From positions 1 to 62,467 of the forward strand of contig KV919154.1 of NCBI GenBank assembly GCA_002049455.2: a stretch of DNA of 62,467 bases, read 5' to 3'. Shown here piece after piece: positions 18,905 to 28,620 of the stretch; the first letter of the stretch is position 1; every line of letters begins with the position of its first letter. The stretch is from Porphyra umbilicalis. Lineage: Eukaryota > Rhodophyta > Bangiophyceae > Bangiales > Bangiaceae. Position numbers and translations under genes: made by a program. The notes beneath the pieces were generated by a model, which saw only the letters and a program-made list of their open reading frames with translations, had not been told where the DNA came from and made no database searches.

Positions 18905-20272
18905 CCCCCCCCCTCGCCGAGCATCGCTCCGACGGCGGGGCCGCACCAGGGTCCACACGCCAGCGAGGTGTCCCGCGGCGGTGGTACCTGGAGGGTGGCC
19001 TCCCGCCGGTGCAGCAGAGCCGGGGTTGGTGGGGTCACCGGGCTGGTCAGCGCCCGGTTGTACCCCACTCCCCCCCGGAACGTAGCCACACCAGCGATGC
19101 CCCCCCCCAACGCCACCCCCGCAGGTCCCCCCGCGCGTGCGGCCCCTTTTGCGGCAGGAGTGACGCGTGCGACGCGGCCGCCTGCCGGTGGGGGATGGGT
19201 TGGGGACGCGGTACCCCCGCGCGCTGCCACACGCGGCGGTAAGTACCGGTTCCCTCCACCCAGAGCCCCCCCGGAAGAGCCACGCCCCACAGCCACCCCC
19301 GCCGCGCAACCCCCCCTCCCCCCGACAGACCGCCCGCGCACAGAAAGATCTCCACCAGGGCGAGAAGAGGAAACACATGCCCCTCCCGCACGCGAAGACG
19401 AAGCACCGCCGACCGCCCCGTCCACCCGAACAGCAGCCTCGTCCGCACCCACAGCGACAGGAAGAGCACGCCCCGACGCACGGCCGACACCCTCACCGCC
19501 GGCACCCTCGTCGTCCCCCGCCGCCCCCCTGGCCGGGACACACACGCTGACCCCCCCCCCGAGGGTGGAAGGCCGTCAGACGGCGCCGCCGCCAGACCGC
19601 CCCCCGTAGGGGGCGCGGCGACAAGAGGACGCAGGCCCCCCGACGCGAAACCGCGATCGGGGGCGTCCCCTGCCGAAAAACGCACACGAGCATGCGGGGG
19701 GGGAGGGGGGGAAGGACATCCCCCCGGGTCCCCCCGCGAGGTAGCAAACAGCACGCTCCCCAGTGGCGGGCGGGCGCGCAGCCCCCTCTCTCACCCCCAT
19801 ACGGGCGGGTGGTGGTGGCGCGTTGCAAGACCCGGCGCCGGTCACAAACGCGGGGACGCGATTGGACTGGATTGCGCAAATTACGCGATCCAGTAATTCC
19901 AATCGCGCCCCCGGCGTCGGCGTCTTGCTCACCAGATCCAGCACCGCAGCCACAGCGGTCCCCGCCGCCACCACCTCTGCCCCCCCCCCGCCATCACACA
20001 CGCCCCCCCCCGTCCCTCCAACCGCGCAAACAAAGAGTCTCGATGCCGCCCGTCCCCGATCCGCCCAAAAACTCCCGCGCCGCCGCCGCCCCAGCGCGCC
20101 CGCGCGCCGCCCCGGCGTCCTCCACCGCCGCCCGCTTCCACGCCCCCCGACGCCCTGATCTCCACCCACACGCCCCCCCCGCGCACCAAAAGAAGCGCAA
20201 GGGTGGCGGGGACAGCCCCCCGCCCCCCGCACCGCCAAAGCGAGCCGTACCACCCGCAAAAGAGAGCAATCA
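18905..20272 (-). other. E3 leader and first codons of ORF1
   Basis: From the tRNA (20273) the minus strand first has about 410 bp nearly identical to the leaders of E1 and E2, including the hairpin at 19857-19907. It then turns into sequence specific to E3. An ATG at 18924 (MLGEGGG) lies 20 bp from the copia insertion and continues in phase across the insertion point toward VDQPAAPP at about 12990. It is the best candidate for the E3 ORF1 start. No other gene is seen. Confidence 0.55.
19857..19907 (-). promoter_or_regulatory. E3 copy of the conserved 51-nt leader hairpin
   Basis: The 51-nt sequence is the same as in E1 and E2, with a 10-bp outer stem and a 10-bp inner stem. It also marks where E3 changes from leader shared with E1 and E2 to subfamily-specific sequence. 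Confidence 0.7.
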
Positions 20273-20350
20273 CTCTCCCACCGGGAATTGAACCCGGGTC
20301 TCCCGCGTGACAGGCGGGCATACTGAGTGTTTTTCAGGACCACTATACTA
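20273..20350 (-). tRNA. tRNA-Asp(GUC) remnant 3, missing the 5' acceptor strand
   Basis: This has tRNA positions 8 to 73 with the 13-nt D-loop insertion, anticodon GTC, complete T arm and discriminator G. The 5' side is joined to the E2 3' end (GATAAAC), which cannot pair with TGGGAGA. The A box is TAGTATAGTGG, and a TTTT run lies about 15 nt downstream. Confidence 0.88.
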
Positions 20351-20412
20351 GTTTATCACCCAGGCCGGAGATAAACTCTCCCTAACCAACACCGCCGGGG
20401 GCCAAAGCCCCC
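20351..20412 (-). other. E2 3' UTR with two hairpins
   Basis: The sequence is essentially that of E1. The first hairpin, GGGGGC with GCCCCC around a 4-nt loop, follows the stop codon directly. The second stem, GTTTATC with GATAAAC, ends exactly at the tRNA junction. Confidence 0.7.
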
Positions 20413-23400
20413 CTAGTCACCAACCCTCTCCGCAACGTAAACTGCATCCAAAGGTCCACCCGCAACCGAATTCTCACCCACCACCGGAATCCCAAAGCAC
20501 CGGCTGTAGCCAACGGATACAGCCCGGGCGTGGGACCGCCACAACGCCACAGATATGCGGCGAAGCAGCGTCGCGCGGACGCCCGATCGGTCGGGACCCC
20601 CGAGGGAGTCCCGCAGCCACCGCGAGGTGGCTGGTCCGATCCGCCCAAACGCCTCCCACACCAACGGCGTGAAGGTGTGGGTGGTGGCGGGCAGGGCGCC
20701 GTCGTACTTGGAAGCCTTCAAGGCCTCCCGCGCCACAGCCGCCGCAGCCCGCAGGGGGGAAACGGCGGCCATCGCCACAGTGGCGTCGGTGAGGGGCGCC
20801 GACACAGACGCGTCGCCCCACACCATGACGCCCGACGCGGCGTGCGTCGCGCGCAGGTCCGGGCGCAGTGCCCCTCGGCCGCGCGCAACCACCGCCTCCA
20901 CCTGCACTGCCGTCCATGACGGCGAAGCCCGCAGAGCATCCGCCACCAGGTGCACCAAATGGTGGTGCAATCTGGTGTGCAGGCTCTGCTGCTCCGCACA
21001 CGCCGACAGAAAGTGCCGCCCGTCGGCGTCGGCGCCGCGGCCGCAGCGGCACAGCGGCGCCGGCCGCACCGACCGCGGCGGGGCGCCAAGCCACAGACGC
21101 ACCGCCGCACGCATGGCCGCGCCGGGGATGAACGTCCCCGTCACCCCCGGCGTCGGCAGCGCCGACAGCCACAGCGCTGCCCTGCCCCCCTGGCACGCCG
21201 CCATGCCCGCGCGCCGCCAGAGCGACAGCTCGGCGTAAATGCGCGCCCGGGCAGCGGCGTGCGCGGGGCGCGACAGGTCCCGCTGCGACGCCCGCGCCTC
21301 CCCCCCCAACAGGGATTGCCACGTTGGTGGCGAGTACGGCGCCGGGCTGTGTTGCCCGTCGGCGTGTGCGTTGGTCGCACCGGCGCCGTACTCCGAGTCG
21401 GGGGGGGGGGGGGGGCGAGCGAGTCCGCGCCCGCAGTGGGCGTCGCATTCGGGCCGCCGCGCGCGCGCGACCACAGCGTGCCGGTGTCCGGCGCGACGTT
21501 GCGGGACCTGTGGGCGTCCAACAGGTCCAGCAGGCCACGCCGGAGGGCGACAACTCCTGGCGGGTCGGGCGGCGGCGGCGGTGCGGGTGGGGGGGGGGGG
21601 GCGGCGGGTCGAGGTCCGCCGGGTTTGCCGACGGGGGATACTCGACCACGCCCTCAGGCCCCCAAAACCACACCCCGCTAGCCGGCGGGGCGGCAGCCGC
21701 AGCCGCCGCTGCCGCCCCCCCACCCGGCGGCGGCGCCAGAGAGAGAGCATAAGACCCCCCCATTGAACCGCCGCCGGCTGCCGGAGTCCGCGCCGTCGTC
21801 GGCATCATCACGCCCGAGCCGCGTTGGGCAGCCGCGGCGGCCCCGTGCGGTGGCGGCCGCGACGACACGGTTCCGCTTCCTGCAGTGGGTAGGCGGGGCA
21901 GGGCAGAGCCCACACCGGGTCCCCCGCCCGCCGCGGCGCCGGCGGCCCCGCCAACAGCCACCAGCGGTGGCCGCGACGCGGCCGACGATCCGCCGCCGCC
22001 GCCCGTCGCCGCTGCCGACGTCCGCACCGCAGCGGCCACGCCACTGCCGCCCGCCACCGCCGCCGACACACGCCCAGCCTCGAGGCGCCCGGCGGCAGAT
22101 GCTCCCGCCGCCGCCGCCACCGCCGCCGTCGCCCGAGGGTGGCCAAGACCCTCCACCGGAGCACCAGTCGCCTCCCCCGCCGCGGGCGGGTCGCCCTGGC
22201 CGGCCGCCCCGGTTGCCCCACCATCCCCGACGGGCCCGCCGTCCGCCGCCACCCGCGGCAAGGCGAGCAGGCCGTCGGCAGTTGCGCGAAGGGCGGCGGA
22301 GTAGGCCGCCTCCGCCCGCAGCGCGTCGACGCGCGACGCCAGCGCAGCGGCGGGGGGGATGAGCGCCCGCCCCCCGATGCCCAGGCCGCCCATGGCCGGC
22401 GGCAGCGCCGCGCGTTCCAGCCCCACCTGCTTGACGGCGGGGCTGTCACGCGCGTCGAACAACAGCCGGCCGAGGACGGCCTGCGAGTCGGCGTCCACCG
22501 CCGCCGCCAGCCGCGCGCCGGCAACCAAAGGCAAGGCCCGCAGCCAATAGTTGGCCCGTGGGCCAGCGCAAAGGCGCAGCAGCAACAGCTGCGCCTACAG
22601 CTCGGCGGGGGGCAGCGCCGCGATGGCGGCGACGAGCTCGCGGTGCTCCGCCGCCACCGCGTCCACCCCCGCCGACACAAAGTCGACGTCGCCGAGGGGG
22701 ACAGAGAACTGCACCACCCGCTCGGCGGACCAGCCCCCCATCCATCCCGCCGGCGCCGCCACCCCCGCCGGTGACCAGCCAAGGCACTTAGCGGGCGCAA
22801 GCTCAGCGTCGATCGCCGCCCCCACCTCGGCCGCATCCGACATCACCGCGGCGAGCACCTCCGGCGGCCCCGCCGCGACCACGTCGTCGTGGAACGCGCG
22901 GACGAGGGCGCCGGGGTGCACCGCCCGCAGCCGCGCCAGCACCAGCCAAAGTGCAGCGGCGTGCAGCAGCGGGCCGAGCGGGTCGCCCTGTTGGGCGCCC
23001 CGCTCAGCCGGCAGGCACAGCCGCGACGGCGGGGGCGGGGGAAGCGGCACGGGCGTGTCGCCCTCGTCCCCGCTGTTGTCCCCGTCCGGCGCCTCCGGCG
23101 CGGCGACGTCCCCCGACGTCCAGCCGTAGACGGACGGTGCCAACTCCCCGCCGTACATCGCCTTCATGTACGGCGCGACAGCGGGGAGGGCGCGCGTCAG
23201 CACTGCCTCGGCTGCCGCCCGTGACACCAGGTTGAAGGCGTTGCGGTAGTCGTATTGACCTACCGCATGCCCGGGATGGTGGGCCACGTGGGCGCCCAGC
23301 TCGTGCAGCAGGCGCTCGCACGCGCTGGACACCCCCACCCCGAGCTGCGCCGGCGCGAACAGCTCCGCTGCCTCTGTGCGCACCGTCGCCGCCAACGCAG

Positions 23401-25096
23401 ACGCCGCCAGCTTGCGCAACGTCTCGGGCATGCCGATAGGCCGAAGCCCCGGCAGACCATCCTCCCCCACCCCACCAGGCTTGGTGAGGAGGAGAAGTTC
23501 GGCGCCCGCAAGCGCGTGCGCGGCGACCGCCGGCACGCGCGACACCAGCCCGTCCCCCACGAGCAGCTGCACGACGGCGACGAGCGCGTCCTGACCAGCC
23601 GCCGTAAGCGCCCACAGGTGCTCGGGGCGGAGGCCCGACGGACCCGGCGCCGCCGCGCGGGGGGCGGAGCGGATTGCGCCCACCACCGCCACCCGCGGCA
23701 CCCTGCGCGGCACCGTCGGGCGGTCGCCAAAGTCCGCCGCCGATGCCAACTCGGCGGCGAACTCGGCCTCGACGGTGGCCGTCGTCGCCGTCGCGGAGGC
23801 AGCGGGGGGGAAAAGGCCACGGGCCTTGGCCCAGACAGTGGCAGTCTGCGGCGCCGGTGGGGCCGCGCACAGGGCGCGCGCCGCGGCGCTCAGCCGGCCA
23901 GCCCGCACAAGGCGGAGCGCGCGCCGCTGCAACGGGGTCGCGCGCACGGCCCCTTGGCCGCCCTGGTGGTCAGCCGGGTGCTGGGCCGCCACCGGCCGCG
24001 CCCACCCCGCGCGCCAGATCCCGGCGTTGCGGTCTGCGAGCGCGGCGACAAAGTCGCCGCGCAGCACCGCGGCGGCGCGGGTAGCGTGGGAGAACGGGGG
24101 GCGCGGCCGATCCGGCGCGTCGGCAGGCGCGCGCGCAGGGGCGTGCAGCAGCAACGAGGGCAGCAGCAACAGCCACAGCCACGCTTTGGCGTGCTCCGGC
24201 TGGCGGCGGACCCAGTCGAGGGCGTCCGCCACCAGCGTGTGCCACGCACAAAGCAGTACAGACGGCACGTGCTTGGTCGTGCGCGCCCCGGACGCCACGA
24301 GTGGCGCCCAGTCCGACCCCGCAGGGGCGACGCGCAGCAGAAAAAGGTCGCGCGCAGCGACCCAGGCGGCACGGTCGACCTCAAAGAGGTTTGCCACATC
24401 GCCCGGGTCGGGCGCCGCCCCGCCCTCGGCAGGCCCCGCCGCCGCCGCCGCACCCGCGGCCGGTTGCGCGGCTGCAGCAGCCGCCGCAGCCTCCGCCGCA
24501 CGTGCGGCAACCGCCCGCTGCTTGCGGGGGTTGCCGTCGCAGAGCGCCTCGTGGGCGCTCAGCGAGCTGCGGCCGCGACGCCGCGCCGTGCGGTACGCCC
24601 GCTGGCAGTAGCGACACCCCCCCAACCCGAGGTCCGCCGCCACCGCCGCCGTAAGTTCGCCGATCTGGTGGGCGCGGGCGATGTGGGTGAAGCCCCGCGT
24701 CGACCGCACCCTGTCCGGAAGTACAACAGTGCAATCCCGGGCAGGGCACGTCGCGGGACCCCCCTCCGCCACCGCCGCGCCCGCCGCAGCCGCCGCACCT
24801 CCGCCCGCGACGCCCGCAGGGCCCGCCAAGTCGCCCGCCGCGTCACCCGCCGCCGCACCGACAGCCGCCGCCGCTGCCGCCACCGCTGCATCGCCGTGTT
24901 GTCCGGCCGCCCCTGCCGCGGCCCCACCCGCCGCCGAGCCGCCACCATCACCGGCAGGCCCGGCCGCCGCTCCACCCCCGGGTGGCGCACCCGCCGAAGC
25001 GGGGTGGCCACTCCCATCCCCAGCCGACGCGGGCGCGGTGGTTGTGGACACCGCGCCCGCGCCCGCACCCGCGCCAGCCACGGGGTCGACACTCAT
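20413..25096 (-). pseudogene. E2 ORF2: zinc fingers, reverse transcriptase, endonuclease (broken)
   Basis: ORF2 starts at the ATG at 25096 (MSVDPVAG). It keeps both zinc fingers, motif A QYDYRNAFNLVSR, motif B GAQQGDPLGPLL and motif C AFHDDVV. A CAG codon of the family has become TAG at 22595-22597, within AELQAQ. Downstream, the frame resumes at 22585 (LLRLCAGPRANYWLRAL) but changes phase at poly-C/poly-G runs near 21590 and 21400. The last frame (ending 20413) has the knuckle CRCG to HFLSAC, RPDL plus downstream acidic residue, ASKYDGAL and TFTPLVWEAFGRIGP. The family protein nicks DNA and copies its RNA in place, but this copy cannot make it unbroken. Confidence 0.85.
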
Positions 25097-27369
25097 GGCG
25101 ACCTTCGTCGCTGACGCGGGCCGCCGCACCCGGCCGATAAGGCCCGGGCGTGGCAGGGGGTGAAGGCGGGTGCGTGAGTGCCAGCACGGCACGCGCGGCA
25201 GCTCCGGCCGGCGTCGCCGCCGCGGCCGCCGACCTGGTGATCGGCGGGCCGAGCAGGCGGCGGCGCTTGGCCGAGGCCGGCGACGCCACCGGCGACACGG
25301 AGCGCGGCCGCATGGCCGCGCGGGCCGGGCGCGGGCGCGCGCCGGCAGCGCGGGCGGGCGACCGCGTCGGCGCGCCCGTACGTGCAGCTGCGGACACGCG
25401 GGGCGGTCGCCGCGGCGGCACGCGCGGGCGGAAGACCGGCGTCCCGTCTTCGCCTGCCGTGGCGCCGCCGTCGGCAGCGCCGCGTTTGCGAACACGGCGC
25501 GCGGATGGCAGGGCGACCGCGGCGGCCGTCACCGCGTCCGCGATCGCGGCCGCCGTGGGCGGCCGCAACGGCGGAGGCAGAGCCGACAACCCCGCCGCCG
25601 CCGACACGCCCAGCGTGAGCGAGGCGGTGGCAGTAGGGGCGCGGCGCCGGCGACGGCGACGGCCAGGCGTGCCCGCGGCCGCCGGCAGCCGGAACGGCAC
25701 AGGCGACACGGGGGCAGCGGGCCACGCAGCCAGCATCGGCGGCAGCGGCGCGCCGCGGCCGGCGACCGGTGACGACGGCGACGTGGGCGGCGCCACGAGT
25801 GCCGGAGGCGTGCGTGGCGACGGCGGCGAGGCCGGAGTTAACGGCGGCGCGGCTGCGGCGGCGACAGCGGCACAAGGCGTGGCGTGCGTCGCACCGCGCG
25901 CCGGAGGCGTGGGCGGAGGCAACGGGGGCGGTGCCGCCGAGGCCGACGTGGCCCCGCCGGCCGCTGCCGCGACACGCGCCCCGACCGCGTTCTGTGTCGG
26001 TGGGGTACGTGCGCGGGCCGCGGGCGACGCGGCGGCGTCGGCGGAGGCAGCTCCGGTCGCGGCAGCGATCGAATTTGCCGGGGCCGGGTTGGCGGCGACA
26101 ATCCCCTCCATCGTCGTCGCCGCCGTCCCCATCGCGCCGCCGAAATGCCGCTCGGCGGGCGGCGGGGACGGCCGCCGATCCGCATGGGATTGGCGGGCGG
26201 GGTTCCGCCCCGCCCCGCCAACCAAAACCGGCGTGCTGCTTACAGCGCCCGCCGGCCGGGCCGCCACGCGAGCGGCGGCACCGGGCAGACGTGCCGCAGC
26301 CGGACAGGCAGCCGCGGTGGCGGCCGCCCTCCCCCGCGGATGTGCGGCAAGCCGGCCCCGGACGTGCGCCTCGAGGGCATGGCGCACGGGAAGGCGCAGC
26401 GCGCCACGCCGGGGCAGCTGCGACAGCTTTTCCAGCAGCCGCTGGCGGCAGAACACCGCCGACACCTCCGCCGGGCGCTCGCCGCCGCCCAGCGCGCGGC
26501 GCCGAGCCGGGCCGAGCAGCGCTGGCGACCACGGGTCGACGCCGCGGAGGACACGCAGCACCGTCGCTGCGTGTTCCCGGCCCGCCGCCGCCACGAACGC
26601 GGGGACCGCAGCGGCGACCAAAGTTACCTCGGTCGCCGCGCCGCAGCGGTCGACGTCCACAATGGCATGGACGTCGACCCCCGTGACTTCCGCCAGCAGC
26701 GCCCGAAGGCGGTGCTGGCGGACGTCCCGTGACACCCCCGAGACGTACAACGTCTCGAGGGTGAGCAGCGGGGGCGGCCGCCGGCGGCCGTGCGTTAGCT
26801 CCGCCGCCGCGGCGGCCGCGCGCGCGTCCGCGTCTTCGCCCCGGACCGCCATCCACCCCCGCGCCGCACCACATTCGTCCCCTTCGGGGCCGCCGGCCCC
26901 CCGGCCGGCAGCACCCTCGGCGCTTCGGGCGTCGCGCGCGACCGCATCGCGCCGCGCCCCACCCGCAACCGCCGCAAGCCAGCCGCCGCGCGCGACCGCA
27001 TCGCGCTTTTCAGCACCCCCAAAAGAACCAAGACGAAACGCACCGAGCCGAACATCTCCACCAGGGCAGTTCTCCACCATCTTGTCACTTGCCTTGGTTC
27101 TTGAAATCTTGCCACCTTGGCCGCCCTTGCCGCCATTGCCGCCCTTGCCGCCGTCGCCGTCCTTGTCGCCCCTTGGAACAGCATCAGAACCTTGCACGGC
27201 GGGGGAGGGAGGGCCAACCCAGGCAGGCGCGCGAGCAGGCGCAGCACCGGCGCCCGCCGACACGCCCGCCTCAACCGCCCCCCCCCGCGCCGACCGCCGC
27301 GGCGGCGGCGGCGGCCAACCAGCGTCCACGCCTCGCCGTCGTCGGCGGCGGAGGCGCCTTGGAAGGCAT
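24948..27369 (-). CDS. E2 ORF1: RRM-like protein with lost stop codon
   Basis: The candidate start is the ATG at 27369, matching the E4 start, with a 2-nt length difference just after it; the main open frame begins near 27329. Features in order are an Arg/Gly-rich N-terminus, a GGKGGNGGKGGQGGK repeat, the RRM-like segment (near 26770-26530, LYVSGVSRDVRQHRLRALL), long Pro/Ala-rich low complexity and a basic KRRRL cluster. In E1 and E4 the protein ends GRHE-stop. Here GAG TGA has become GAG TGT, so the frame runs on to 24948 and overlaps ORF2 by 149 nt instead of 8. Function as RNA-binding partner of ORF2 is inferred. Confidence 0.7.
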
Positions 27370-28064
27370 GACCGCCCGCGGGTGGGGCGCCGCCAGGCGC
27401 CGCGCCGCCGTCGGGCTTGTGGATGCCCAGCGGCGGTCCGCCAGCACCCCGGCCACGCCCACCAGCGGCGGCCACAGCCGCCGCACCAACGGACGCAACA
27501 CGCACAGCGTCGGGGGCCGCGCCGGGAGGGGGCACCCCCCCAACCACCACCCCCGCCGCGCCCCCAACACCCCCGACCGCCCGCGCACCTTGGGGGAGAA
27601 CGGGCGGGCGTGCACCGCCAAGCGCACGACCGCCAGGGCGAGCACCGCGCGCGCGCGCACCGCCGGGAGCACCGCCGGCCGCACCCGCAAGAGAAAAATG
27701 TCCGCCGCCGGCACCCAGACCGGCGCCCGACACGCCCCCGGCAGTACCGGATAGGTGGGGCCCCCCCCCCATAGGGGGGGGACCGACAGACACCGCCCCG
27801 CCCGCGCCAGCACCCAAAGCGGGCCCGGCGGCAAGGGGACGCAGCGGCAGACCGCCAAACTCCGGATCCGCGGCCGCAGCCGCCGGAAAAAGACCGCCAG
27901 TGGGCGGGGGGAGGGGGGGAAGGCCCCCCCTACAGGTCCCCCGAGGGGGGAGCCGACAGCGCGCCCGCCAGGGGCGGGCGGGGGTGCGACCCCCGCTCTC
28001 ACCCCCGTACGGGCCGGTGGTGGCGGCGAGCGGCAAGACCGGTCGCCGACCACAAACGCGGGGA

Positions 28065-28115
28065 CGCGATTGGACTGGATTGCGCAAATTACGCGATCCA
28101 GTAATTCCAATCGCG
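28065..28115 (-). promoter_or_regulatory. E2 copy of the conserved 51-nt leader hairpin
   Basis: The 51 nt are the same as in E1, with complementary ends CGCGATTGGA and TCCAATCGCG and an inner stem around a CAAATTA loop. Confidence 0.7.
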
Positions 28116-28480
28116 CCCCCGGCGTCGGCGTCTTGCTCACCAGATCCAGCACCGCAGCCACAGCGGTCCCCGCCGCCACCACCTCTGCCCCCCCCCCGCC
28201 ATCACACACGCCCCCCCCGTCCCTCCAACCGCGCAAACAAAGAGTCTCGATGCCCCCCGTCCCCGATCCGCCCAAAAACTCCCGCGCCGCCGCCGCCCCA
28301 GCGCGCCCGCGCGCCGCCCCGGCGTCCTCCACCGCCGCCCGCTTCCACGCCCCCCCGACGCCCTGATCTCCACCCACACGCCCCCCCCGCGCACCAAAAG
28401 AAGCGCAAGGGTGGCGGGGACAGCCCCCCGCCCCCCGCACCGCCAAAGCGAGCCGAACCACCCGCAAAAGCGAGCAATCA

Positions 28481-28558
28481 CTCTCCCACCGGGAATTGAA
28501 CCCGGGTCTCCCGCGTGACAGGCGGGCATACTGAGTGTTTTTCAGGACCACTATACTA
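28481..28558 (-). tRNA. tRNA-Asp(GUC) remnant 2, missing the 5' acceptor strand
   Basis: It is identical in structure to remnant 3. Positions 8 to 73 are present, including the D-loop insertion, and the first seven bases are replaced by the 3' end of E1 (GATAAAC). A and B boxes are intact. Confidence 0.88.
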
Positions 28559-28620
28559 GTTTATCACCCAGGCCGGAGATAAACTCTCCCTAACCAACAC
28601 CGCCGGGGGCCAAAGCCCCC
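28559..28620 (-). other. E1 3' UTR with two hairpins
   Basis: The hairpin GGGGGC-loop-GCCCCC (28605-28620) abuts the stop codon. The stem GTTTATC (28578-28584) with GATAAAC (28559-28565) forms the very 3' end of the element. Such 3' structures are the usual recognition site for the element's own RT. That role is inferred here. Confidence 0.7.

Larger units (their letters stand above)
6155..20272 (-). mobile_element. E3: diverged array element, split by a nested copia element
   Basis: E3 starts after the tRNA remnant at 20273-20350 and ends at 6155 against tRNA remnant 4. Without the copia insertion (13003-18904) it is about 8.2 kb, the same size as E1 and E2. Its ORF1, ORF2 and 3' UTR differ clearly from E1, E2 and E4, so it is a second subfamily. 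Its leader next to the tRNA, however, is almost identical to those of E1 and E2. The main frame is open for 5.5 kb, which suggests the element was active not long before the copia insertion. Confidence 0.85.
20351..28480 (-). mobile_element. E2: array element with disrupted ORFs
   Basis: E2 is 8.1 kb between tRNA remnants 2 and 3. Leader, ORF2 and 3' UTR are very close to E1. ORF2 has a nonsense codon (22595-22597) and at least two frame changes in G/C runs near 21590 and 21400. ORF1 has lost its normal stop. It is the middle member of the array, probably inactive. Confidence 0.9.

Noticed and set aside
25150..27774. Long plus-strand open frame of over 800 codons opposite E2 ORF1
   Set aside because: Antisense shadow of a GC-rich ORF. 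It is all Ala/Arg/Pro/Gly with no domain, and the matching frame is broken at different points in E1 and E4.
28481..28558. Reading remnants 2 to 4 as working tRNA genes
   Set aside because: The seven bases upstream (ATAAAC type) cannot pair with TGGGAGA, so no acceptor stem forms.
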